From assembly GCA_028292565.1 (NCBI GenBank), contig JAQGMD010000370.1:1-8760 (forward strand): 8,760 nucleotides of DNA, written 5' to 3'. The notes below the pieces were generated by a model that searched no databases, was not told the origin of the DNA, and worked only from the letters and a program-made list of their open reading frames with translations. Positions 1-6,568 of the stretch are shown here, piece after piece; positions within the stretch are counted from its first letter, which is position 1, and the number at the start of each line of letters is the position of its first letter. This DNA comes from Burkholderia sp. (lineage in GTDB: Bacteria > Pseudomonadota > Gammaproteobacteria > Burkholderiales > Burkholderiaceae). The translations under genes were made by a program, and so were the position numbers.

Positions 1-983
1 CCCGCGCCCCGCCTGAGGATAATTTCCGGTACGTCGTACATCGGCAGGACAGCGCTTAATTTGTCGATCTCGGCTTCCAGCGTTGCTCGACATCCGTGGT
101 ATTCGTCGCGCAGGTAAATATAGATGATTCCAATCCCGACCGCCCATGCGGCGATGAGCATGCCCTCGAGGACGCGGTGCGGGTCGCGTTCGAGATAGAC
201 ACGGTCCTTGAACGTACCTGGTTCGCCTTCGTCGATATTCACCGCCATCAGGCGTGGTTCCGTCTCCGCTCGCACGATGCGCCATTTGCGGCCTGCGGGG
301 AAGCCCGCGCCTCCCAGGCCGCGCAATCCCGAGCTCTCCATGGTCTTGATGACAGCTTCGACATCGCGCTCGCCCGAAATGCATTCCCTGAGGATCGTAT
401 ACCCGCCATTGGCTTGATAACGATCGTAATCGATAAACTCCCCCGACACATGGCGCAGTTCATTGGCGCGGGCCTTCGCGGCGATGGCATCGCAACTGGC
501 ATGCGGCACCGGGTTTTGTCCGATGACTGCGGCCGGCGCCTGTTCGCAACGTCCGATGCAAGGTGCGGCGATGACCCTCACGTCCTTTCCGAGGATCTCC
601 GGAAGTGTAGCCAGCAAATCGCGCGCGCCGGCCATCTCGCAGGACAAGCCGTCGCAGACGCGGACCGTGACTGTCGGAGGCGACGCTTCTCCTTCCCTGA
701 TGACGTCGAAATGATGGTAGAAGGTGGCTACTTCGTATACCTCGGTCTGTGCCAGCTTCATTTCCTGGGCGAGCGCAGCGAGATGCGCAGCTGACAGGCA
801 GCCGAACTTGTCCTGGATTTTATGCAGGTGCTCGATCAGGAGATCGCGCCGGCGTGGTGAACAGCCGAGAAGCGCCTGGACTTCGGACAATGCGAGCGGA
901 TCGACGCGACGACCTTTCGGAGCCTGGCGCTTGCGCTCTTTCGAGGGTCCCTCCGCTGCGATGGGAATGATGGGGTGGTTCAT
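1..983 (-). CDS. fdsB: NAD-dependent formate dehydrogenase diaphorase subunit, NuoE-NuoF (FdsG-FdsB) fusion, 3' end outside window
   Basis: My own minus-strand translation stays open from ATG at 983 to the window edge (327 residues, no stop). Residues about 30-160 form a NuoE/FdsG-type thioredoxin-like [2Fe-2S] domain with Cys110, Cys115, Cys142 and Cys146 (C-x4-C and C-x3-C). From about residue 190 a NuoF/FdsB domain begins, with the FMN/NADH-site sequence GLGGAGFPAGRKW (222-234) and NIDEGEPGTFKDR (249-261). The NuoF C-terminal [4Fe-4S] part would lie off the left edge. In this family the module takes electrons from a molybdenum/tungsten formate dehydrogenase catalytic subunit and reduces NAD+ in the cytoplasm. 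FdsG and FdsB are separate proteins in Cupriavidus; here they are one chain. It lies downstream of a formyl-CoA operon, which supports formate over other donors, but a hydrogenase or other NuoF-linked enzyme cannot be excluded. No clear Shine-Dalgarno precedes the ATG, so the start is uncertain. Confidence 0.85.
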   Translation of the reverse strand, partial: MNHPIIPIAAEGPSKERKRQAPKGRRVDPLALSEVQALLGCSPRRRDLLIEHLHKIQDKFGCLSAAHLAALAQEMKLAQTEVYEVATFYHHFDVIREGEASPPTVTVRVCDGLSCEMAGARDLLATLPEILGKDVRVIAAPCIGRCEQAPAAVIGQNPVPHASCDAIAAKARANELRHVSGEFIDYDRYQANGGYTILRECISGERDVEAVIKTMESSGLRGLGGAGFPAGRKWRIVRAETEPRLMAVNIDEGEPGTFKDRVYLERDPHRVLEGMLIAAWAVGIGIIYIYLRDEYHGCRATLEAEIDKLSAVLPMYDVPEIILRRGA

Positions 984-1049
984 GGTGCTGCTGGTTTGTC
1001 GAGAGTCGATTTGTGAAGCTGCATAATTCCCCTCTACTAAAAACACTTA

Positions 1050-1182
1050 GGGTGGGGATGGGTTTCGGTTGCACACCAGAGAACCCCATCCCCATCCCAG
1101 CCTTCCCACTGAAGGGGAAGGAGCGGATGTGCCGCGACATAATTTTGTGGGTAAACCTTAGCCCGCTTGCCGGAGAGGGGAT
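1050..1182. repeat. REP-like palindromic repeat in the gap before the formate dehydrogenase gene
   Basis: The 222-bp gap 984-1205 contains no gene. It holds G-rich and C-rich blocks that fold on themselves. GGGGATGGGTTTC at 1054-1066 pairs with GAACCCCATCCCC at 1081-1093 with one mismatch (14-nt loop). CCTTCCC at 1101-1107 pairs with GGGAAGG at 1115-1121. A further block near 1160-1182 (GCCCGCTTGCCGGAGAGGGG) resembles the CTCTCCCGCTTGCGGGAGAG-type interspersed repeats common in proteobacterial intergenic DNA; this resemblance is from memory. In a transcript from the minus strand these hairpins could slow polymerase or protect the upstream mRNA. No T-run follows, so I do not call a classical terminator. 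Confidence 0.5.
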
Positions 1183-1205
1183 TTGTGCCGCTAGCTCGAA
1201 GGCGG

Positions 1206-3338
1206 CTACTTAAGAAGCCCCGCCCCCCTCGCCCACTGATATTTCGCCCCCAGTACAGCCACCGGAATCTCCGTCGAATACGCATACGCCGGAATCCCGT
1301 GCTCGTACAAGTACTGCGCGGCCTCCTCCACCTCGACATCACCTGCCAGCGAAGCCACGATCGGCTTCTCGATTCCCTTGGCCCGCATCTCGTCCCGCGC
1401 TTCCACAATGATCCTGGCGAAAACCATCGGCGGCGTGATGATGGTGTGCCAGTACCCGAGGACGAGTGCGTGAATCCGCTCATCCTCCAATCCGAGCAAC
1501 ACTGTGTTCTTGTACGTGGTCGGCGGCTCCCCGCCGGTGATGTCGACCGGATTGCCGGCCGCGCCGAACGGCGGAATGAACTTGCGGAAAGCCTTGTCGA
1601 GATCGTCCGGCATCGGCATCAGCTTCAGTCCGTTTTCCACACACGCATCCGACAACAGCACGCCCGAACCGCCGGCGCCGGTGATGATGACCACGTTTTC
1701 CCCCTTCGGCGTCGGCAGCACCGGCACACCGCGGGCGAAGTCGAGCAGATCGCGCAGGCTGCGGGCGCGAATCACGCCGGACTGTTTCAAGACATCCTCG
1801 TAAATCTTGTCGTTCCCCGCCAGCGCGCCGGTGTGGGAACTGGCCGCCTTGGCGCCGGCAGATGTGCGTCCCGCTTTCAGCATGATGACCGGTTTGGTTT
1901 TTGATACGCGACGCGCGATCTCGGCAAAGGAGCGTCCATCCTTCAGGTCCTCACAATGCTGCGCGATGACTTTGGTGTTGGGGTCCTTCTCAAAGAACAC
2001 CAGCAAGTCATCCTCATCAATATCGGACTTGTTGCCCAGCCCGACGATGGCTGACACGCCCATCTTGGCCGACCTGCTGTACCCGATGATCGCCATGCCA
2101 ATTCCTCCGGACTGCGAGGACAAGGCGGTGGAACCCTTGTAGTCATAGGCCGTGCAGAAGGTGGCGCACAAGTTGGCGGGTGTGTAATAGAAACCGTAGA
2201 TGTTGGGCCCCATGATCCGGATGTTGTGCTCGCGGCCCACGCGCACCAGTTCTTCTTGCATTTCATGCTGGCCGGTTTCCGCGAAGCCGGACGGGATCAA
2301 CACCGCGCCCGCGATTTTTTTCTCGCCGCATTCAGCCAGGGCCGCCGCAACAAACTTCGCCGGGATCGCAAAGACGGCGGTATCGATCTCGCCGGGAACA
2401 TCCTTCACGCTGGCGTAGGCCTTGTAGCCGAGGATTTCGGTGGCCTTCGGATGGATCGGGTAGATGTTCCCCTTGTAGCCCCCGTTGATCAGGTTTTTCA
2501 TGACCGAATTGCCGATCTTGCCGTCCTCGGAAGAGGCGCCGATCACGGCGAGCGATCTGGGTTGCATGATGCGATTCATGCTGACCAGGATTTCTTCTTC
2601 GCTTGGACGATACCGTGGGGTCTTCTCAGCGAAATCGACCACAATGCGCACGTCGGCAGCGATCGCCGCATCTTTGGTCGCAAATACCGGGTTCAGGTCC
2701 ATCTCCGAGATCTCAGGAAAATCGCTGATCAACTGGCTTACCCGCACGATCATATCTGCCAGCGAGTCCCGGTCTACCGGATCGCTGCCGCGGACACCCC
2801 TGAGCATTTCCGCTGCCTTGATACCGTCCAGCATCGAGAGAGCATCCTCAGTCGTCGCGGGAGCGAGGCGGAAGGTTATGTCCTTCAACACCTCGACCAG
2901 CACGCCGCCCAGACCGAACGCAACGAGCTTGCCGAAACTGTTGTCGGTGACCGCACCGATGATCACCTCCTGGCCGCCCTGCAGCATCTGCTGCACCTGC
3001 ACGCCGACGATGTTGGCGTTCGCCTTGTAAGCGTTCGCATTGGCCATGATCTTGTCGTAGGCCTGGACCGCTTCATCTGCATTCTTTACGCCGACAATCA
3101 CGCCGCCGGCTTCCGTCTTGTGCAGGATGTCAGGAGACACAATCTTCATCACCACCGGGAATCCCATGGACGAAGCAAGCTTGCGTGCCTCCTCCGCGCT
3201 GGTCACCACACCCTCCTGAGGTACCTTGATGCCGTAGGCATCGCACACGAGTTTGCCCTCGGGCGCGGTGAGTGAATCCCGTCCGGCGGCCTTCACGGCA
3301 TCGAGAATCTGCCTGACCCTGGATTTATCGCTGTTCAT
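1206..3338 (-). CDS. ADP-forming acyl-CoA synthetase (acetate--CoA ligase family), single chain with beta (ATP-grasp) domain first
   Basis: The 710-residue protein has an N-terminal ATP-grasp domain (about 14-236) with the loop ILHKTEAGGV, where His73 matches the beta-side phosphohistidine of ADP-forming acetyl-CoA synthetases. It continues with a CoA-binding Rossmann domain (about 256-350, starting RSLAVIGASS), a succinyl-CoA-ligase-like domain and a C-terminal ligase-CoA domain. The catalytic phosphohistidine is probably His502 in SSHTGALAG, and Glu463 sits where the partner Glu is expected. The family runs acyl-CoA + ADP + Pi <=> acid + CoA + ATP in either direction. Domain order is ATP-grasp first, the reverse of the Pat/YfiQ arrangement. 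GPNI (377-380) replaces the usual GPNC. The start is ATG 3338 with GGCGGAG 7 nt upstream, preferred to an in-frame TTG at 3356. It follows the CoA-transferase by 43 bp. Oxalate, formate or another short acid are possible substrates; none can be assigned from sequence. Confidence 0.9.
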   Translation of the reverse strand: MNSDKSRVRQILDAVKAAGRDSLTAPEGKLVCDAYGIKVPQEGVVTSAEEARKLASSMGFPVVMKIVSPDILHKTEAGGVIVGVKNADEAVQAYDKIMANANAYKANANIVGVQVQQMLQGGQEVIIGAVTDNSFGKLVAFGLGGVLVEVLKDITFRLAPATTEDALSMLDGIKAAEMLRGVRGSDPVDRDSLADMIVRVSQLISDFPEISEMDLNPVFATKDAAIAADVRIVVDFAEKTPRYRPSEEEILVSMNRIMQPRSLAVIGASSEDGKIGNSVMKNLINGGYKGNIYPIHPKATEILGYKAYASVKDVPGEIDTAVFAIPAKFVAAALAECGEKKIAGAVLIPSGFAETGQHEMQEELVRVGREHNIRIMGPNIYGFYYTPANLCATFCTAYDYKGSTALSSQSGGIGMAIIGYSRSAKMGVSAIVGLGNKSDIDEDDLLVFFEKDPNTKVIAQHCEDLKDGRSFAEIARRVSKTKPVIMLKAGRTSAGAKAASSHTGALAGNDKIYEDVLKQSGVIRARSLRDLLDFARGVPVLPTPKGENVVIITGAGGSGVLLSDACVENGLKLMPMPDDLDKAFRKFIPPFGAAGNPVDITGGEPPTTYKNTVLLGLEDERIHALVLGYWHTIITPPMVFARIIVEARDEMRAKGIEKPIVASLAGDVEVEEAAQYLYEHGIPAYAYSTEIPVAVLGAKYQWARGAGLLK

Positions 3339-3345
3339 TTTTTGT

Positions 3346-3352
3346 CTCCGCC
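3346..3352 (-). promoter_or_regulatory. Ribosome binding site of the acyl-CoA synthetase gene
   Basis: The minus strand reads GGCGGAG, then 7 nt, then ATG at 3338. This spacing favours the ATG over an upstream in-frame TTG (3356) that has no such motif and would add six residues, mostly Arg, Gln and Lys. Confidence 0.6.
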
Positions 3353-3381
3353 TCAAAGATGAATCGGTTGTCTTGCCGGCT

Positions 3382-4629
3382 TCAGATCACGCGCTCGGAC
3401 CGCAGCGCCTCGATGTCAGCCATGCTGTATCCCAGTTGCTCCAGTACCTCTTCGGTATGTTCGCCCAGCAGCGGTGATCGGGTCACCTCGGTGATGCTGT
3501 CGGAGAGCTTGATCGGATTGCCCACCGTCAGATACTTCCCTCGCGTCGGATGATCGACCTCGACGACGGTACCGGTAGCGCGCAGTGAGGGTTCCTCGGC
3601 AATCTCCTTCATCGATAGAATCGGACCGCATGGAATGTCATAGCGGTTAAGGATTTCCATCGCTTCGAACTTGGACTTGGTCTTGGTCCATTCTTCGATC
3701 CTGGCAAAGATGGACATGAGCCGCGGCAGCCGGGCCGGCGGCGTCGCATAATCCGGGTCGGTAATCCAGTCTTCCTGACCTATCACCTTGCAGATGGCGC
3801 CCCACACCGGCGCCTGGGTGATGAAGTAGATGTAGGCATTCGGATCGTCCTCCCACCCTTTGCACTTGAGGATCCAGCCGGGCTGCCCGCCTCCGGACGC
3901 ATTGCCGGCACGCGGCACCGCGTCACCAAATTTGCCGTTCGGATATTGCGGATACTCCTTCATCACGCCGGTCCGGGCCAATCGTTGCTGATCGCGTAGT
4001 TTGACGCGGCACAGGTTGAGCACCGTGTCCTGCATGGCCGCCAGCACCTTCTGCCCACGGCCCGTGGAATTGCGCTGGTAGAGGGCGGCCACGATGCCCA
4101 GCGCAAGATGCACGCCGGTACCGCTGTCGCCGATCTGGGCCCCCGTGACCAGCGGCGGCCCGTCATCGAAGCCGGTGGTGGATGCCGCGCCGCCGGCGCA
4201 TTGCGCAACGTTCTCGTAGACTTTGCAGTCCTCGTACGGCCCCGGGCCAAAGCCCTTGACCGAGGCCACGATCATGCGCGGGTTAAGTTCCTGGATACGC
4301 TCCCAGGTAAAGCCCATGCGGTCGAGGGCGCCCGGCGCAAAATTCTCGACCAGCACATCGCAATGCCTGATCAACGCTTCGAGCACTTCCTTCCCTTTGC
4401 GGTGTTTGGTATCCAGCGTGATCGAGCGCTTATTGTGATTCAGCATGGTGAAGTACAGGCTGTCGACCTCCGGAATGTCGCGCAATTGCCCCCGCGTGAC
4501 ATCGCCCTCCCCGGCACGTTCCACCTTGATCACGTCGGCGCCGAACCAGCCGAGCAGCTGCGTGCAAGTCGGGCCCGACTGCACATGGGTAAAATCCAGA
4601 ATGCGCACACCATCCAGTGCTTTGCTCAT
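3382..4629 (-). CDS. frc: Formyl-CoA:oxalate CoA-transferase-like class III CoA-transferase
   Basis: The 415-residue protein aligns with Oxalobacter formigenes FRC over its whole length, as far as I recall that sequence. Gln17 (FTHVQSGP), Arg38, Tyr138 in KVYENVAQC and the nucleophile Asp168 in GDSGTG correspond to FRC Gln17, Arg38, Tyr139 and Asp169. The flexible glycine loop is SGGGQPGW (245-252; GGGGQ in FRC). The family moves CoA from formyl-CoA to oxalate through an aspartyl-CoA thioester in an interlocked dimer. Two differences stand out: Gln48 replaces Trp48 of FRC, a residue in the active-site loop, and the segment before the glycine loop is about 12 residues shorter. The start at 4629 is supported by GAGGAGAGGA 4 nt upstream; an in-frame extension of 18 residues would overlap the upstream gene. 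It lies 16 bp after the ThDP enzyme. The acceptor may be oxalate or another acid. Confidence 0.92.
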   Translation of the reverse strand: MSKALDGVRILDFTHVQSGPTCTQLLGWFGADVIKVERAGEGDVTRGQLRDIPEVDSLYFTMLNHNKRSITLDTKHRKGKEVLEALIRHCDVLVENFAPGALDRMGFTWERIQELNPRMIVASVKGFGPGPYEDCKVYENVAQCAGGAASTTGFDDGPPLVTGAQIGDSGTGVHLALGIVAALYQRNSTGRGQKVLAAMQDTVLNLCRVKLRDQQRLARTGVMKEYPQYPNGKFGDAVPRAGNASGGGQPGWILKCKGWEDDPNAYIYFITQAPVWGAICKVIGQEDWITDPDYATPPARLPRLMSIFARIEEWTKTKSKFEAMEILNRYDIPCGPILSMKEIAEEPSLRATGTVVEVDHPTRGKYLTVGNPIKLSDSITEVTRSPLLGEHTEEVLEQLGYSMADIEALRSERVI

Positions 4630-4633
4630 GGTT

Positions 4634-4643
4634 TCCTCTCCTC
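4634..4643 (-). promoter_or_regulatory. Ribosome binding site of the CoA-transferase gene
   Basis: The minus strand reads GAGGAGAGGA, then AACC, then ATG at 4629. It fills most of the 16-bp gap after the ThDP-enzyme stop and fixes the start at the residue matching FRC Met1, rather than a longer form overlapping the upstream gene. Confidence 0.7.
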
Positions 4644-4645
4644 GA

Positions 4646-6400
4646 TCACTTGTACATGGTTTGGGCCATGGTGCCGGGCGCATAAACGGAGGGATCTACC
4701 CAAACGTTAATGACGGCGCTGCGGCGGGTCGTCTGCACCGATTCCCGCGCCCGCAAGAGCGCCGGCCCGATCTGTGCCGGGTCGCGAACTTCTTCTCCGT
4801 AGCCCCCGAGCATTTCGGCAAAGGTGCCGAACGGGACGTCGCCCAACAGGTTGCCGACATTACCGCGCTCGTTGCCGTACTTGGCAAGCTGCCCATAGCG
4901 GATCTGGTTCATGGCAGAGTTGTTGCCGATGACGGCAATGTAAGGCACCCCGAAGCGGTTGGCCGTCTCCATGTCGAATGCTGTCATGGAGAAGGCGCCG
5001 TCACCGTAATAGCAGAGCACTTCCTTGTTCGGATGCGCCAGGCCGGCAGCGATCGCAAAGCCGGTGCCGACGCCAAGACTGCCCAGCGCACCGGGATCCA
5101 TCCATTGCCCGGGGCGGCGCGGGCGCACGGCCTGTGCCGAGATGGTGACGACGTCGCCTCCATCACCGATGTAGATGGTGTCGTCACGCAAAAACTCGTT
5201 GATCTCGTACGCGACCCGGTAGGGGTTGATCGGCCGGCTGTTGTCCAGAAATTTTGCCATCAGCTTCGCCGTGGCCTCTTCCTCCGCGCCTTGCAAATAC
5301 TGCATCCATTCCCTGCGCTTGGCGGATGCGCCTTTGTCGATGCGGCCGGACGCCGCCTGCAGGACTGCAGCCAGGATCGTTCCCGGATCGCCGACCACGC
5401 CCAGCGAAATATCGCGGTTCTTGCCCACGGTGCGGTAGTCCTGGTCGATCTGCACCAGCGTCGCGTTTAACCCAAGGCGCTTGCCGTAACCCATGCGGAA
5501 GTCGAACGGCGTACCGACGATCAGGATCACGTCCGCCTTGTCGAAGCCCTCGCGCCGCGTGCGGTCGAAGTGGTGGGGGTCGCCCGGCGGCAAAAGGCCG
5601 CGGGCCGCCCCATTGAAATAAGCCGGAATGTCGAGCCCGCGCACCAGCGCAATCGCCTCCTCATGTCCGCGGGACGCCCACACCTGGCTGCCGTACAGGA
5701 CGACCGGCCGCTCCGCCTTCACCAGGATATCGGCCAGCTTTTCTATGTCGGCCGCGTCGCCCAGCGACTTCACCGAGGCCCGATAGCTCCCCGGCTTCGG
5801 GATCACGGCGCGGCTGAGGTCGATTTCGCGGTCAAGTATGTCGCGCGGGATTTCAAGGTAAGAAGGCCCGGGAGCGCCCGCAAAGCACTCGCGCGCAGCC
5901 ATGGAGACCATGTCGGCCACACGCTCGGTCGAACGCACGCTGGCGGAGAATTTGGTAATCGGCCGCATCATGTCGACGTGCGCCAGGTCTTGCAGCGAGC
6001 CCATCATATGCTGGGTCAATGCCCCCTGGCCGCCGATATGGAGCACCGGGCTTTCGGAACGGAAGGCGGTCGCAATACCGGTGACCGCATTGGTGCAACC
6101 CGGTCCTGCGGTGGTAACGACCACGCCGAGCTTGCCTGTCTGGCGCGCATAGCCATCCGCCGCATGGGCTGCAACCTGTTCATGGCGGACATCAATGATG
6201 CGAATATTCTCGTCAACGCAGCCGTCGTAGATGTCGATGATGTGGCCGCCGCAAAGCGTAAAGATTGTGTCTACTCCCTCGTTTTTCAGCGCGCGCGCTA
6301 CGAGGTGGCCGCCCGAAATGACGCCGGCATCCCGGGTTTTCTGCTTGAGCGTGTCCTCGGCGGTCGTCGCCGGCGCACTATTGGCTATCACTGTAGACAT
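4646..6400 (-). CDS. ThDP-dependent enzyme of the acetolactate synthase superfamily; oxalyl-CoA decarboxylase / 2-hydroxyacyl-CoA lyase candidate
   Basis: The 584-residue protein has the three-domain ThDP layout: N-terminal pyrimidine-binding domain (about 27-195), central TPP_M domain (about 215-350) and C-terminal pyrophosphate domain (about 395-565). Glu74 in VRHEQ is the catalytic Glu that activates ThDP. The metal/ThDP motif is GDG (466-468) with NN at 493-494. Gln137 in GSLQD sits where acetolactate-synthase-like enzymes carry QE/QD. The C-terminus [16 protein letters not shown] resembles a short lid. Because an FRC-like transferase and formate dehydrogenase follow, formyl-CoA is the likely product, from oxalyl-CoA (with CO2) or from a 2-hydroxyacyl-CoA (with an aldehyde or ketone). 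The YEEMDQ region of O. formigenes oxalyl-CoA decarboxylase is absent, and the N-terminal half resembles mycobacterial IlvG (Rv1820) and 2-hydroxyacyl-CoA lyases, by recollection. Start 6400 has AAAGGAGA 4 nt upstream; an in-frame form 24 residues longer lacks such support. Superfamily is certain, substrate is not. Confidence 0.9.
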   Translation of the reverse strand: MSTVIANSAPATTAEDTLKQKTRDAGVISGGHLVARALKNEGVDTIFTLCGGHIIDIYDGCVDENIRIIDVRHEQVAAHAADGYARQTGKLGVVVTTAGPGCTNAVTGIATAFRSESPVLHIGGQGALTQHMMGSLQDLAHVDMMRPITKFSASVRSTERVADMVSMAARECFAGAPGPSYLEIPRDILDREIDLSRAVIPKPGSYRASVKSLGDAADIEKLADILVKAERPVVLYGSQVWASRGHEEAIALVRGLDIPAYFNGAARGLLPPGDPHHFDRTRREGFDKADVILIVGTPFDFRMGYGKRLGLNATLVQIDQDYRTVGKNRDISLGVVGDPGTILAAVLQAASGRIDKGASAKRREWMQYLQGAEEEATAKLMAKFLDNSRPINPYRVAYEINEFLRDDTIYIGDGGDVVTISAQAVRPRRPGQWMDPGALGSLGVGTGFAIAAGLAHPNKEVLCYYGDGAFSMTAFDMETANRFGVPYIAVIGNNSAMNQIRYGQLAKYGNERGNVGNLLGDVPFGTFAEMLGGYGEEVRDPAQIGPALLRARESVQTTRRSAVINVWVDPSVYAPGTMAQTMYK

Positions 6401-6404
6401 GGTT

Positions 6405-6412
6405 TCTCCTTT
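6405..6412 (-). promoter_or_regulatory. Ribosome binding site of the ThDP-enzyme gene
   Basis: The minus strand reads AAAGGAGA, then AACC, then ATG at 6400. This decides the start against an in-frame ATG at 6472, whose extra 24 residues are basic, low in family resemblance, and would run through the putative promoter. Confidence 0.75.
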
Positions 6413-6448
6413 GGTCGTAGAGCGTCTCGGATCTCGTTGTGACTTGTG

Positions 6449-6454
6449 GTTATA
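6449..6454 (-). promoter_or_regulatory. Candidate -10 element for the ThDP-enzyme operon
   Basis: The minus strand reads TATAAC here. With a 17-nt spacer the -35 would be GAAACT (6472-6477), a poor match to TTGACA, as expected for an activator-dependent promoter. The start of transcription would be near 6442, giving a leader of about 40 nt. The same bases also read TATAAT on the plus strand (6451-6456), but no -35 fits there. Confidence 0.35.
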
Positions 6455-6458
6455 ATCA

Positions 6459-6472
6459 TTGAACGTGCGCAA
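6459..6472. promoter_or_regulatory. Candidate Crp/Fnr-type site A (imperfect)
   Basis: TTGAACGTGCGCAA matches TTGA-N6-TCAA at seven of eight defined bases. It overlaps the spacer and -35 region of the putative minus-strand promoter, so binding here would more likely repress than activate. Confidence 0.35.
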
Positions 6473-6474
6473 GT

Positions 6475-6488
6475 TTCGTCAGGGTCAA
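6475..6488. promoter_or_regulatory. Candidate Crp/Fnr-type site B (one good half-site)
   Basis: TTCGTCAGGGTCAA matches TTGA-N6-TCAA at six of eight bases; the right half GGTCAAT is identical to that of the perfect site at 6520-6535. Its centre (6481.5) falls about 40 bp upstream of the start of transcription inferred from TATAAC, close to the class II activator position. Confidence 0.3.
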
Positions 6489-6519
6489 TTCATCATACTG
6501 AGCCGGCATCGCTCTTCTC

Positions 6520-6535
6520 ATTGACCCCGGTCAAT
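6520..6535. promoter_or_regulatory. Crp/Fnr-family operator, perfect palindrome
   Basis: ATTGACCCCGGTCAAT is a perfect 7-2-7 inverted repeat and contains TTGA-N6-TCAA, the spacing of FNR-class sites. It lies between two divergent genes, one encoding a Crp/Fnr regulator whose recognition helix carries the Glu-x-x-Ser-Arg signature that reads TTGA. Its TTGACC could also act as a -35 for the regulator, about 48 bp before that gene's start codon, so bound regulator could control its own transcription. Confidence 0.65.
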
Positions 6536-6568
6536 TTTCACAATAACCAGTGGAGCTAACGAACCTAC

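Noticed and set aside
96..794. Plus-strand open frame of 232 codons
   Set aside because: It lies opposite the fused formate dehydrogenase subunit, whose minus-strand translation has clear NuoE/NuoF motifs; the plus-strand product has no family resemblance.
1183..1205. Rho-independent terminator after the acyl-CoA synthetase
   Set aside because: GCCGC/GCGGC form only a 5-bp stem with a 10-nt loop and no T-run follows.
2226..3275. Plus-strand open frame of 349 codons
   Set aside because: It is antisense to the acyl-CoA synthetase and rich in His, Arg and Asp in the way of GC-rich shadow frames; no motif supports it.
4445..5470. Plus-strand open frame of 341 codons
   Set aside because: It spans parts of two well-supported minus-strand genes and has no recognisable domain or ribosome binding site.
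5570..6442. Plus-strand open frame of 290 codons
   Set aside because: It is opposite the ThDP-enzyme N-terminal half and crosses its start region; composition is that of an antisense frame.
6451..6456. TATAAT as a plus-strand -10 for the regulator
   Set aside because: No acceptable -35 occurs 15-19 bp upstream and the leader would exceed 100 nt; the overlapping minus-strand TATAAC fits the divergent operon better.
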